A stretch of 64,000 nucleotides of DNA, taken from positions 184,622 to 248,621 of the forward strand of contig NW_015971544.1 of assembly GCF_000182565.1 (NCBI RefSeq), written 5' to 3'. The position numbers were made by a program, and so were the translations under genes. The notes beneath the pieces are model-generated. The model worked only from the letters and a program-made list of their open reading frames with translations. It ran no database searches and was not told where the DNA came from. Source of the stretch: Spizellomyces punctatus DAOM BR117. Taxonomy: Eukaryota > Chytridiomycota > Chytridiomycetes > Spizellomycetales > Spizellomycetaceae. Positions 1 through 12,760 of this stretch are shown here, one piece after another; positions within the stretch are counted from its first letter, which is position 1, and each line of letters opens with the position of its first letter.

Positions 1-161
1 TGAAGTCATTGTATATAATGTCCGTTACAGAATATTTGTCATCATTTTTTTTTTTGCCTGATTTCCAAGATCTAACTATGATTTAGTTCCATATAATTAC
101 ACTAGTTGGTCATACAAACCATGTAAACAAAATCCATTCAATGTTCATATCCCAACGTTAT

Positions 162-2256
<2,095 letters not shown>

Positions 2257-2870
2257 GAGAATGCGAAGAGGGATGTGAAAGATGAGGTAGGAATGGCGGC
2301 GTGGAAATGGGTGCGATGGGAGTGACTTTCTCCACAGACTCCCGTGAAACATGCAAAGATGCGGTTCCGTTTGCGGGAAGTTCGAAAACTGACCAACTGC
2401 CAAAAGGACTTTACCAAAAAGGACTTATCAGTGGCTTAGCTGCAATCACGCGACTCTCCAATCACGTGAGACAGGTTTGGGGAGTTTTGCCAATGGTCTT
2501 TGGACGTGTCACCTCCATCTGCAACAGCTGTCAGCCAGTTGCCATTTGTAACGGGAAGCCCCGGGCAATGCAGTAAAACATTCCAAGTGTTCTCCGCCAA
2601 ATGTCCGTGGCTTTGGACCAAAACTTGTGGCAACCGCAAGAGAACTGGTTTTTACTGGGTGCATCCCGGTTATAGTATTTGTACCCTACTTTGTACAGTT
2701 GTCCAATCTGGAGCATTTGAAACCAGGGCCACACTTATTATATTAATTCAACAGACTACTGCCAATAAAGAAATTACATTAGGTCCCAAATTCAAGACAT
2801 CAGAGCCAACTCAAACGTATAACCAGCCGCCAAACCCCACATTCTATCCATAAGAGTATTGCCAGCACAT
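2257..2870. other. Intergenic, 5' region of glycerol kinase
   Basis: No coding sequence supported. It lies upstream of the glycerol kinase start and downstream of the next minus-strand gene, so it probably holds the GUT1 promoter and 5' UTR. No TATA box or operator could be assigned with confidence. Confidence 0.5.
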
Positions 2871-4232
2871 TTAAATCAAGCGTTGGTCAGACCCCCAGCT
2901 GTCTCTTCGTCGACCGGTTGCCGCCCTAGATTGAGTCCGTACAAGAGTTTGCATATGTACATTCTGTCTCGCTTGTTCGTTCGTTAGGCCAAATACAGCA
3001 GTGTTGTTTGGATTAAAGGCGTGTGTACGGGTTGGAATTTGTGGAGGACGGTTTAATGTTCGGTTGGACCGCCCTGCGGATGTCGGACCGATAGTGGCTG
3101 CTCGAGCAGGCGCTCGGGCTGGTATACGGGGTGGGGAGACTGGTTGAGCGTTTGAGACAGGTGGTGGTAGTGTCGCAAGTCGAGGAATGGGTTCACGTGG
3201 ACTCGAGTAAGACCGCTGCAGTCGAGTGGGCGGCAATTGCTGGAAATTGACTTTCCTTTGCTCTGGTCTGGTTTGCTCTGGTTGTTGAGGGAAATCTCGT
3301 AACGGGACTTCTTCCGAGTAAGGTGACACGTCCGATTGTCCTCTCTCACGGTGATACGGCGGAGGGACCGGCGTCTCCTCCCACCCTCTCCTGTCCTGCG
3401 TTGGTGCCGATATGGAAGGTACCTCGTTAGCGATGAAGAAGCCCTTTCTGGACACGGCTGCCACAAGGACAGAGTTTCGCGATTTTCGCTTCTCCCATGG
3501 TGTCAGCGCACCAGCTGGGCGCACCATTGTATTTGTAGGAACAGGCAATCGAGCAACCTGAGAGGGCAAGAGTGCCTTATCATGTTTTGGAAAATAAGAT
3601 ATGGGTCGTGGAAGGCTTCCTTCACTCAATGAATCATTGAATCCATCATCCACCATGACTCCAGCAGCCTCGAGAGACTTGTGCCACATTTCACGCGGAT
3701 GCCGGGCAAGGTATGCTGCACTTGCCCAAGCCATGATGAGTCCCACGATACAGATGCCGACAAAGATGGGTGCCGCTATGATACTGGGTTGAATAATGGG
3801 GGCCAACTCGGCCAGTCCTTTCGCAACGGCATCCTGCGGCTGGGCAGTAGCGGAGCTGCGTAAAGCAGATGAGGGTGCGGCTTGGTTTACTGTAACTCGT
3901 AGCGGTCTGGTAAGTGTGGGTACCGGAGTGGTGGGAACGCGACCAGTCGGGGGCCGAGTCGGTTGGAGGACAGTGGACGACAGCGGTGTAGCGACAGCTG
4001 GTGGTATGGCAGTCGGCGAAAGAAGGGTTGGAGGTGATGGCAGCAGGGTCTCAGTTACTGCGAAAAAAAAAAAAAAGATATGATCAATAAACTAAAGTCA
4101 CACGCAGATAAACCGGTTGAAAAGAGATGCGTCCAACTCACCCTCAAAGACTTGTGCCTGCACACCAATACCAGTCCATGCACAAACCAGCATGCACAAC
4201 CAAAAGCATGATGAAAGCGACCTACTGTCCAT
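2871..4232 (-). CDS. Single-pass membrane protein with secreted Ser/Thr/Pro-rich domain
   Basis: Unrecognised family; 425 residues from two exons (4142-4232 and 2871-4057, intron 4058-4141 with gtgag donor and tttcgcag acceptor). The start at 4232 was chosen because exon 1 encodes a signal peptide (MDSRSLSSCFWLCMLVCAW...). It is followed by about 110 residues rich in Thr, Pro and Ser (for example TPVPTLTRPLR), which suggests an O-glycosylated extracellular stalk. One strong membrane helix follows (IAAPIFVGICIVGLIMAWAS), then a roughly 275-residue cytoplasmic tail rich in Arg, Pro and Ser with many PPxxP-like stretches that could bind SH3 domains. The layout is that of fungal surface sensors of the Mid2/Wsc kind, but no family signature such as the WSC cysteine pattern is present, so a sensor role is only inferred. 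It shares a 349-bp divergent promoter with the rhomboid gene. Confidence 0.75.
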
Positions 4233-4581
4233 AGTTTTACGACGATGGTCTTGCTAATGTCTGTATTGGAAGAATGTCCATCTCCCCTCCCCATCCAACA
4301 AGCCAAACGCAGAAGAAAGCTGCGCATATCGACGAGTTCCGCTCTCATTGTTCAACGCCTCCTGTTTGCCGTTTTGTGCGTCGTTCCGCCGTCTTTTGCC
4401 CCTTTTTCTTGTGCTTTTTCTCCTTCTTTTTTCATGGCCACAATATGACTCATTGACACGGGATATGTCCGGATGTCCGGATTGCTTGTTGTCATGGAGA
4501 TGTTGCTTGCTGACGCATGCAGAGATCGGATTACGTTTTGTCGCTGTTCTACAAACAGAGATCTTTCAAGCAGTTTTGGTC
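4233..4581. promoter_or_regulatory. Divergent intergenic region
   Basis: 349 bp between two divergent starts. The plus-strand part is pyrimidine-rich (runs of ttttt/cttctttttt near 4390-4435), as in fungal promoters. The rhomboid reading frame stays open upstream through 4348-4581, so a longer N-terminus from the ATG at 4465 cannot be excluded. Confidence 0.4.
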
Positions 4582-5775
4582 ATGTCAAGGTTTTGGCACC
4601 GGTGCCAGGCAGTGACCGAGCAGGCATCATTTGCAGTGTGGCAAGCTCGACTGTCCAGGAACAGAGGTGTGCAGCATGTGTTGCCAATCAACTTTCTTCG
4701 CACTGCGTCCGTTGCACCGCGGCGACGTCTGCCAACGCAACGACCACGAGTGGACGACCCCCAAGCTCCACTCAAGGAACGAGTCCGCGTGCATGAAGAA
4801 CGCGAGCATGGAGAAGACCCGAAATGGAAGGATTACAAACGGGTGACCATTCTCCGTCCAGTATTGTTTTCGGCTGCCGTGGTGGTCGCGTCATTTGGTG
4901 TTGCATCATATATGCGTGCGGAGCGTCGATGGGAAGCGCAGGAGAAAGGGAGCATTTTTGCATTCGACCAGATATTCGGACCACCACCCCGGCGACGAAT
5001 GGATGAATCATCGGCCTTGCCGGAACCTATCTCACGAATAAAAGGAATGATTCTTCATTGGTGGGAGTCCGCTCGCCCGTCCCAACAAACTGCATACGCC
5101 ATTGTTGGCATCAACACTGCTGTGTTTCTATTATGGAGAATACCTTCACTGCAACCCTTCATGCTGCGTCACTTTGCTCATCATCCACTATCCGGGCGGT
5201 CATATACCCTGCTCACCTCTGTTTTCAGCCACGAAAGCTTCCTACATTTGACTTTTAACATGTACGCGCTCTTGGGATTCGCTCCACTGTTACAAGAGCG
5301 TGCCCTGGAATCGTCCGAGGAGATGGTTGCGTTTTATCTGTCATCTGGAGTGCTAGCGTCGCTTGGATCGCACCTGGTCACAACACTTTGGTTGCGGCGG
5401 TACCGTTCGCCAAAACCTAGCGTAGGCGCTAGTGGTGCCATTTGGGCAATTCTGGCTGGGTATGTCTCTTGTATTGTCATTGAGTCTTTTTGCGTATTTT
5501 TCCTTACCGCCTCTATGAACAGTTGCGCCAGTTGTCTTCCTCACATTCCAGTAGGAATCATATTCCTCCCCGGTATACAGTTTACTCTAGGCGAATTGAT
5601 ACCTGCATTGGTTGGACTGGATGTTATTGGACTGATCAGAGGATGGCAATTTTTTGACCATGCTGCACATTTGACGGGTGCCGGAGTGGGATATATGTAT
5701 ATTGAGCAAGGAAGAGTTTGGTGGAAATGGTGGCAGAGAAAATTGGATGAGTATCATAGACAAGGGAGAATTTAA
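4582..5775 (+). CDS. Mitochondrial rhomboid protease (PARL/Pcp1 type)
   Basis: Intramembrane serine protease of the mitochondrial inner membrane; Pcp1/PARL relatives process dynamin-like GTPases and PINK1-type substrates. The start at 4582 gives an Arg-rich presequence (MSRFWHRCQAV...) typical of mitochondrial import. One N-terminal helix (VLFSAAVVVASFGVASYM) precedes the rhomboid core, matching the 1+6 helix PARL topology. The core shows VFSHESFLHLTFNMYAL (His and Asn of the catalytic region), the nucleophile motif GASGAIWAIL, FLPGIQFTLGELIPALVGLD, and the catalytic histidine in DHAAHLTGAGVGY. A 63-nt intron at 5460-5522 (gtatgt...gaacag) keeps the frame open if unspliced; removing it joins AILAG to CASCLPHIPVGIIF, which fits the family better. 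Catalytic Ser and His are both present, so the enzyme should be active. Confidence 0.9.
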   Translation: MSRFWHRCQAVTEQASFAVWQARLSRNRGVQHVLPINFLRTASVAPRRRLPTQRPRVDDPQAPLKERVRVHEEREHGEDPKWKDYKRVTILRPVLFSAAVVVASFGVASYMRAERRWEAQEKGSIFAFDQIFGPPPRRRMDESSALPEPISRIKGMILHWWESARPSQQTAYAIVGINTAVFLLWRIPSLQPFMLRHFAHHPLSGRSYTLLTSVFSHESFLHLTFNMYALLGFAPLLQERALESSEEMVAFYLSSGVLASLGSHLVTTLWLRRYRSPKPSVGASGAIWAILAGYVSCIVIESFCVFFLTASMNSCASCLPHIPVGIIFLPGIQFTLGELIPALVGLDVIGLIRGWQFFDHAAHLTGAGVGYMYIEQGRVWWKWWQRKLDEYHRQGRI

Positions 5776-6030
5776 TGAGCCAGTACTTTCATTGCATGGT
5801 TGATATGTGCCTACTTGCTTGTATCATACATAGAGCTATAGGAAAGGTGTTTCTGCGTGACAGAACAGAGTTGGTCGGCCATTATCATCACCACGGATGA
5901 ATGCCAGTGCAAACCATTAGAAATAAGTAAACTTATTGTAGGAATATATATTGACGTGCTCGCTCGCCCACGCAGGCAATAAATGTAGACTAACGTGTCT
6001 AGGGAGATATGAGAACCTACCTCATTAAGG

Positions 6031-7477
6031 CTAGAAAAGCTGGACACCCAATGCAACCAATGCACCCAAGAACAATTCAGAGACGTAGTTGCGGATGCTT
6101 CCAGCTGACGACTTCTGCTGTTCGGCGGGTGCTGTAGCGGTAGCTGTCGGAGCTGGTTTACCGCTGGTTGTACCAGTTGCCGTGGCCGTGGTGGTCTTGG
6201 TAGAACCAGAAGATGTCAATGTCGACGAACTACTGGTAGAAGTAGTGGATGCTGCTGCCGCCCAGTAACCACTTTCGCCGATACACTGATTGATAGGTTG
6301 GATCTTCAATGGGAAGGAAGCACCAACAGATGCAACCCAATTCAATACATCCACAGCAACACTGCTCGTGAATGTCGTGATATCATGTTCCAAAGAGATG
6401 AAACCGGGTTGTGCCACACCCCATGTCTTCACCGTATTGAGCACCTGGGTACCAGCTGCCGTGCTGGGAGTCACGGAAGCATCTTCGCTATCCCGGACAG
6501 GGTTGGTGGTCCAGAGGACGGTCCGGTAGCCGAGTGCATCGACAATAGCGCGTACGCGGTCATCAATGTCTCCATAGGGAGGACGGAAATGGGTCGGAAC
6601 CTGGCCAATGGCTTGGTAAATGGCGGCTTCAGTGTACTATGTGTCAGAAGGGAAGGGATGCACCGGATGTCAGATATTATCATGAATGTTCGGCAGACAG
6701 TAGTGAGCGTACCTTTAACTCGGCCACAATTTGCGCATTTGTCAAACTCGTCAAAGGATGATGCGTCCAAGTATGAGACGCAATTTGATGTCCACTGTCG
6801 TAGGACGCCTTGACCTCACTCGGATATGTCCTAACGCCCGTCCCACAAACAAAAAACGTCGCCTTCAATCCCATTTTGTCAAGTGTAGTACGAATCTCGC
6901 CAGTATCACTCTTGTGCGCTCCATTGACGAGGTTCACAGTCGGACCATCATCATAGGTGATACCCCAGGTGTTCGCCGAGGGGCAAGTGACAATATCCGG
7001 TTTGAAGTTCGCATTGGTGCCTCGAGTGCACTGATTTGCTGGCCAGTAGCAGGTAGCCGCACTATCTTCCAGATAGGTGACGGTAGACCCACTAATGTAG
7101 GTCGAAGGCTTAAGATTGAGAATCGAAGCTGGCACGACGGTCTGCACATGTGCAAGGGCCCTGAAATCATCCGATGAGATATTGGGATTTAAGTAACCTT
7201 CCAGTTTCAACCGAATCCCTTTTAATAAACTAGTATACGTACTCTGTCACCAGGGGATCTTGTAATAGTGCGCCATCAATCATTACAGTCTGATCAAGCG
7301 CCGGCCAAGCTGAAAGAGTTTCATTTTGGTCAGAAATGTGGGTTTACCCCACACTAGATAAGCTGCATTACACACACCCTTTGGCATCGGAGGCGGAAGT
7401 TGCAGCGCTGCACGAGCCCCATTCAGAAGGAATAGAGTGGCAATAGGAAGAGTGTAACTCCAAGAAGGTGTCATCAT
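6031..7477 (-). CDS. Chitin deacetylase, secreted, GPI-type (polysaccharide deacetylase, CE4)
   Basis: Removes acetyl groups from chitin to give chitosan at the cell wall; carbohydrate esterase family 4 (NodB homology). Four exons (7378-7477, 7243-7309, 6713-7160, 6031-6636) code for 406 residues. The start at 7477 gives a signal peptide (SYTLPIATLFLLNGARA). CE4 motifs in order: GITYDDGP (motif 1, catalytic base and metal Asp; Tyr replaces the usual Phe), HQIASHTWTHHPL (motif 2 metal histidines), RPPYGDID (motif 3), VLWTTNPVRDSED (motif 4 region) and FISLEHD (motif 5, catalytic His). The C-terminus is Ser/Thr-rich and ends in a hydrophobic tail (LFLGALVALGVQLF) after a small-residue region, as in GPI-anchored fungal deacetylases. 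Convergent with the rhomboid gene. Confidence 0.93.
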
Positions 7478-8017
7478 AGGTATGTCCTGCTACTGAAAAT
7501 GGGAAGACTGTGAAGCGAAGGTAGGATTGCACTGTTCATTTTATGCTGGATCGCGACTTTGGGCTGTCCTCGCAGAGTTATAACTTCCGACATTTGGAGT
7601 TACTTAAAATAGCTTTTAGATAGAATCGCCCCCTCCACAAATGTTGGGATGATCGAACAATAAGAACGTTTTTGCTTTTTTGCATGTGAGCCGATCCGTC
7701 AAAAGTAGGTTCGGTTGGTAACTAACGAATTGGCCATTGGATCAACATTCAAGTGCCATGGACTGAATAAGCTGTCTTACTTAGTGTAGATATGGCGTCA
7801 AACTCATTCATTAGCTGTCGAATCGGAATTGTTGATTGTTTTTGATGCCTTTAAAAACAGAGTTTACTCCAAAGGTACCCACAACCTGGGACGCACACCA
7901 GGATATTTGCAGCAGGCATAGGAGCATACTCGTATATATGCAGAACATGGAGCCTCCTTCTCCCCACTCTGTTTGGTGAAAAGAGGTTCCTTCTCGCACT
8001 ATTCGAAGTAGGCGGCA
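7478..8017. promoter_or_regulatory. Divergent intergenic region, deacetylase / receptor
   Basis: 540 bp between the deacetylase start (minus) and the receptor start (plus). A short minus-strand open frame at 7811-7999 has no coding character that I trust. The region presumably holds both promoters; no specific site could be assigned. Confidence 0.4.
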
Positions 8018-9243
8018 ATGGCTGTAGACTGGGAGCCCTTTACCGGGTACTACGCAGGATCAAGTGCTATCGTTGCCAACGACATTGAAATGTTTTACGG
8101 CCTGCATATTCTCAGCCTGGTGTGCATCACTGCCAGTTTCATGGGATCATCGTTCGTCATCATCACGAGTGTTCGTGCACGGCGGTACAAGACGTTGAAC
8201 GATAGACTTCCCATTTACATCTCTACCGCGGACCTGGCATTTGCATCTGTACATTTCGTCGACCACCTAACTGTTATGGTGAACAAAAAGTACCCTTCGG
8301 CTGGAACATGTCGTCTCTTGGGGGTAATATTGCTTATAGGGTGGGGTTATCAAATAACAATCAATGGCGCATTGGCTGCCCAATGCTGGCTCAAAATTGT
8401 TAGACGGTGGAAGCTTCCCCTGGGAGTGTATGAATGGAAGTTGCATGCTCTGGTCATGAGTATAGTCATGTCCATAGTCGTCGTTGGCCTAGGGATCGAT
8501 GCCTTCGGTCCGGCTTCATACATCATTTGCTTTAAGATTGAGGGTCGCCCCGGAAGGATCATGTGGTTGTTGACAGGTGAAATACGTGAAGAGCAACATG
8601 ATAGCTTTGCCCATTTCGCTTATCATTTTCTCTTTTTCATCGCCAGTGGCTTTCCTTATCGTCACCACCGTCGCGATCGTGTTTTCAAGTGTTTCCATCC
8701 GTCGCCAAATACGGGCCGTTATCGGAGACGTTACGAAATATACTTTCGCAGACCTTCAAGACAACCGTACACACCAAGCTGATGTTCGTATGGTCAGTAT
8801 ATGGATGTGGCTTTTCGGTCTGTACGGTTCGCACTTCAGCTAACGGTCATATCCCAGCTCAACTTTGCTATCATTGGATGCGTCCAGTACATTCCTACCT
8901 CCGCGCTAATATTTGCGGTGCTATTCTGGGATGATGGCCGCTTGATAAATAAGGTAACTCTATCGGGCCGTGCTGTGCCCCGTCGGGACAAGACCAGTAA
9001 AACTTACATTATTCCCAGACACTCTACTATATAGCCCTTACAACCGTCAACTCTGGAGGCACAATGAATTGCCTGGTGTATCTCCACAACCAACGTATGG
9101 TTCGCTTCTATAATGAGCAGTTTGCCGCCCGCATGGGATCCCGCTGCTCCAGTCAAGCGCCACCGGAGCGGACTCTGCAAAGAGTGGTCACAGCGCGTCG
9201 GTATACAGAGAGCGAGGGAAGCGATGATGCAGCTCACTTGTAG
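8018..9243 (+). CDS. Seven-transmembrane receptor (GPCR-like)
   Basis: Exons encode seven hydrophobic helices with GPCR-style loops. Helix 1 is LHILSLVCITASFMGSSFVI; loop 1 has the Arg-rich SVRARRYKTLNDRLPIY; helix 2 is ISTADLAFASVHF; helices 3 and 4 follow near 8310-8500; helix 5 is ALPISLIIFSFSSPVAFLIV; helix 6 is QLNFAIIGCVQYIPTSALIF; helix 7 is TLYYIALTTVNSGGTMNCLVY. The tail ends in an acidic stretch (SEGSDDAAHL, stop 9241-9243). The NDRLPxYIxxADL pattern recalls cAMP-receptor/Git3-like fungal receptors; the exact class is not certain and the ligand is unknown. Introns near 8791-8840 and 8952-9018 are canonical. The helix 4-5 junction is odd: the frame changes between about 8544 and 8604, requiring an intron with a weak donor (61 nt, gtcgcc...gatag), a 28-nt gap, or a frameshift. 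Confidence 0.8.
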
Positions 9244-9597
9244 ACAGGTCCGACTGGGGCTCGAGGTTGCGAGAGATGGTTGCCGGACATTTATTAGATA
9301 TTTGGTAGTGAACCACGACCAGCTAGAATATACCCATATGGCTTAACCATATCAAAGTCATAAAATATCAATACACTCCATGTACACAGCAATGCATTCA
9401 AGTAAAAATCGCCAATCCATGTAGCAAAGGTAAACATTCTCCAGTCGAATGGAAAACGAAGATTGCAGATGGGAACCAGATGGAAAGCGAGATTTCAAAC
9501 AGTGTTCTGACACGTGCAAATGCATTACGTCAGTCGCGAAACTGAGTTTCTCCAAGCAAGCCCTTCCCTAGCAGGCTCCCTTTCCCCAGCGAAAACC
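9244..9597. other. Intergenic
   Basis: 354 bp between two plus-strand genes; no gene supported. An in-frame ATG at 9520 could extend the next gene's N-terminus by 26 residues. Confidence 0.4.
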
Positions 9598-10922
9598 ATG
9601 TCAAATCACGCGAGGTCCACCTCAGCTCCTTCTACACCTCCGCTCCTCGCACCAGCAATGTCGAGCCTCCTGGTTCCTCTCAACAACCCGGGGCCAAGGG
9701 GCCGTAATCTGGAGCGTTTACCAAGGTTTCCAAGCTCCCCTGCCCTTGGAGTTGCGGATGTAGTCGTAACACCTCCTCCAGAAGCACCACGCACTCTGTG
9801 GGGTACTAACAGAGAGCCTTCACCTACCCCCGGCCTTCTTTCCCCCCGTCCCCCACCTGCACCGAAATCCTCTGTTAGCACTCGTGAGCAATCTTTCGAA
9901 GGCACTCCAACATTACCACCACTCCCTTCCCCGACATTTAGCGAAATGTTTTTCCTGGAAAGCGATGGAGGACGCCTCCAGACTCCAAAAATCATTTTAA
10001 CACCAGCTGAGGGCCCATCGAGAATATTTTGGAGTATCGGCGAGGTGGATTCAGCTTCTGATGTGGATGATCATAGCGTCCGCGTAAGCATCGAGGAACC
10101 AAGCCCAGAAGACGTGTGGGAAATTGAGCACAAGAAAAACGGGGTTCGATCATTTATGCAAACTGCTGCGGCTGCCCATATTCCGGCGATGTCAGATGAA
10201 ATTCCTGTTGCGGTTGGGGATAAGCTGGAGATTTATAAGCGGTTTCAAGATGGTGAGGATTTTATCATGTTAATACATTGTCTTCAAAGAGGTATACTCA
10301 CACCAGTCTGCGTCCAGGTTGGATACACGGACGAAATTGCACTACAGGAAAAACTGGCATTTTCCCGGGGGGATGTTTAACATTCCTCACTCCACCTGGT
10401 GGAACACCCCCTTTCATGTCCAGTTCCCTTCGAAAAGACTCGATGGCATCTGTACTGTCTTTTGTTTCGAGCTCAAGCAAATGGATGTACGGGCTACCCA
10501 AGCGGTCACGATCGAGATCCCGGTCAAGATCACGATCCCGCGAACGAGAGCAACAGAAATCGTTCGAGGAAGGAACTTCAATAAGAGTGGAATCAGGTAC
10601 CAGTTTAGATACGGAAGGACGGTTAGAAATGCAAGGAGGGTTGCGCTCGCTTCGTAGACGGCGATCTGCAAAAGAAGTTTTGTGGCGAAAGGTGCGAAAA
10701 GCAATTTTAGTGATCGTGCTGATGATCGTGGCGTTGGTGCTGGTGCTTGGGTTAGGGATTGGAGTTGGTGGAAAAGTGGCCACGCCATCAGATCCGGGTC
10801 AAGCGACGGGAACCAGTCGTACGCACCAGATTGGCATTGCCGATGGATCGCAAAACGCATTTAGATCTAGACTAGGGCAGAGCAGACGACGGAGACGAGC
10901 CGTTGCATTCTTATATACTTGA
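9598..10922 (+). CDS. SH3-domain protein with RS repeats and a C-terminal membrane helix
   Basis: Two exons (9598-10252, 10318-10922; 65-nt intron gtgaggat...cgtccag) code for about 420 residues. The N-terminal 180 residues are Pro/Ser-rich and probably disordered. An SH3 domain follows and is split by the intron: DEIPVAVGDKLEIYKRFQDG joins to WIHGRNCTTGKTGIFPGG, with the ALYDY-equivalent, the conserved Trp and the GxFP motif all visible. Next comes an arginine-serine run (RSRSRSRSRSRE near 10500), then a basic patch and one strong membrane helix (AILVIVLMIVALVLVLGLGI) near the C-terminus. The ATG at 9598 is preferred because of its AAAACC context. The order SH3-RS-helix is the reverse of Sho1 (helices first, SH3 last), so a Sho1-like osmosensor role should not be assumed. 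It probably acts as a membrane-tethered adaptor. Confidence 0.78.
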
Positions 10923-11122
10923 GGGCGCACACGTATTAATGTATACTGGGCGTTATATCCGCTAACATCATCACCCACCCTTCAATGCTGCGCAATTGTC
11001 AGTGCAGGGAATAGTTCCCGATATATTGCAAAAATGGTTGATAGAGGCAAAACTGCCATATTTTGGTCGCAAGGATTGGATTGTACCGACAGTCTTACAG
11101 TAAACAGCACATCGTAAATTCT

Positions 11123-12760
11123 TCACCCCGTCATACTTTTATAATAGTCCAACGCTCTTCTGATGGGCTGAATAACTGGTTCTTCCATGTTTGGGAGTAC
11201 TTTGCTCACCAACTCAAACAATGGTATCATGACAAATCCAATGAACCCCACCTGCGCGCTGGCTTTCGTCACTTTTTGGCGATCCATGAAAGGCGCCCAC
11301 GGCAACCCTTCCGCCTTTTCACGGTCCGACTGCGTGAAGAACTCCTCTAGGAGGCTATCCACCCAGGGCTCCGAGACGTGCTGTGGTCTCACTTCGTTGC
11401 TAATGTCTGCGCACTTGACAATCATCTGAATAAGGAGTGTCCTCTGTGCTGGGTCCTCATAGTTGAACCCAGCTTCAGCGTAGCCCTTGAATTTGGCCAT
11501 GAGCTCGCCGTGTCTCGCCATATCAGTAGCGAGGATGCAGTTTATAATCTGTTTTCGAGCCTCCTTGTACTCTGAGTTGGAAAGGTTCGATAGAATATTG
11601 GTCTCGTCTGATTTGAGAATGGTGAAAAGAACAGCAGCGTGATGATTTTCGAGTGGAGAGATGTCGTTGTAGATTATGGATAGCTCTGTGCTGGCGTTGA
11701 TTTGGTAGGCGTTGTTGAAGCCGGGGTGATCCAGGTCGTGGCCAATGCAAGCCACAAGAAGGACAAGTTTCTCCAGCGGAGTCAGTTTCTCATGTACACC
11801 AGTAACATGTAGCAGTCCGTACATCTATTCTCCGTGATAAAGGTTGAAATAAGTGGCAGCAAGTAAATATTGCTAATACGGAGGTACCTTACCATTTGAG
11901 TCACACAAAAGCAGTGTCGAAAGTTATGAAAAGGATTATTGTTGTAACTGCATCGAACGCATTGCAAGAAGCGTCTCATCTTCGTTTCATCAATCTTGTA
12001 CAACTCGATAAGCCCAAATTCAACAAACATGTGTTCTAGAAGATACGCCATTTCGTGCTCTTGCCATTGCCAAATGTCGAACGTAGGATGCTTCAAATTC
12101 TCTTTCACTTCGTCACTGAAATCTGGTTTCGGGACCGTCTCTTCCAGGCGAAGGCCCACTTGCTGCACCCTTCGGATAGCGGGAATATTTTTGGACGCAT
12201 GGGCCGCCGACTGCAAGCATCCTGATGTCAACAATGATATCGACCGATGGCAAGCCACCCGGACAGTTCCTACCTCTACAGACGCTGTGCCCACTGCCCC
12301 GTCAAATCCTCCCGCGTGCGCATGTCGTTTCAACTTGTCAACCTTGTCTTTCAACTTCAATGCATCTCCTAGCAGGGCGCTGACAGCGTCAAGAGCGTCA
12401 ATTACAGGCTTTACTTCCGAAGACGCTCCTGGTAGGTATTTATCTAACGTTCCAAAGTGCGTACTAAGCATTGATATCAAAGAGCCTGGAAGGAAGCCAT
12501 CGAACTGCATTGTAACATTTACCCTGCTTCACTTGGAGGATATAACGGGTCTCAGGTGAGTTTGGTGGGATGTGAGGGCCAATTGGAACAAGTATTCCGT
12601 CGGGGCGGTAAAGCTTAAGGACAACATCCCTCGTCTCGTAACTGACATCGGCGGCTGCACAGAAAACGGATCGAATTTCTTGGATGGACAGGCTCGGGGC
12701 GATCCTCACTGTCTCGTTCAGCTTTCCTTCCACAGAGATATAGACCGAGTACGAATCCAT
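11123..12760 (-). CDS. 3',5'-cyclic nucleotide phosphodiesterase, PDE9-like
   Basis: Hydrolyses cAMP or cGMP; class I PDE with HD-type metal site. Exon 1 (12523-12760) encodes a ubiquitin-like N-terminal segment (VYISVEGKLNETVRI) resembling that of animal PDE9A. The catalytic domain shows [72 protein letters not shown] and QSDREKAEGLP, so all metal-binding His/Asp residues are present. The match to PDE9 is closer than to other classes. Introns include one between VTQM and MYGL (about 11825-11891) and an in-frame 63-nt intron in the N-terminal half (joining ASVE to SAAHASK). Specificity for cGMP, as in PDE9A, is inferred. It lies 1.9 kb from the receptor gene, which may be coincidence. Confidence 0.93.

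Noticed and set aside
4348..4581. N-terminal extension of the rhomboid frame
   Set aside because: The frame begins at a TTG, is hydrophobic and Cys-rich, and would precede a good mitochondrial presequence at 4582; more likely promoter or leader DNA.
9606..9995. 129-codon minus-strand frame
   Set aside because: Antisense of the Pro/Ser-rich N-terminus of the SH3 protein; Gly/Arg-rich composition is typical of such shadows.
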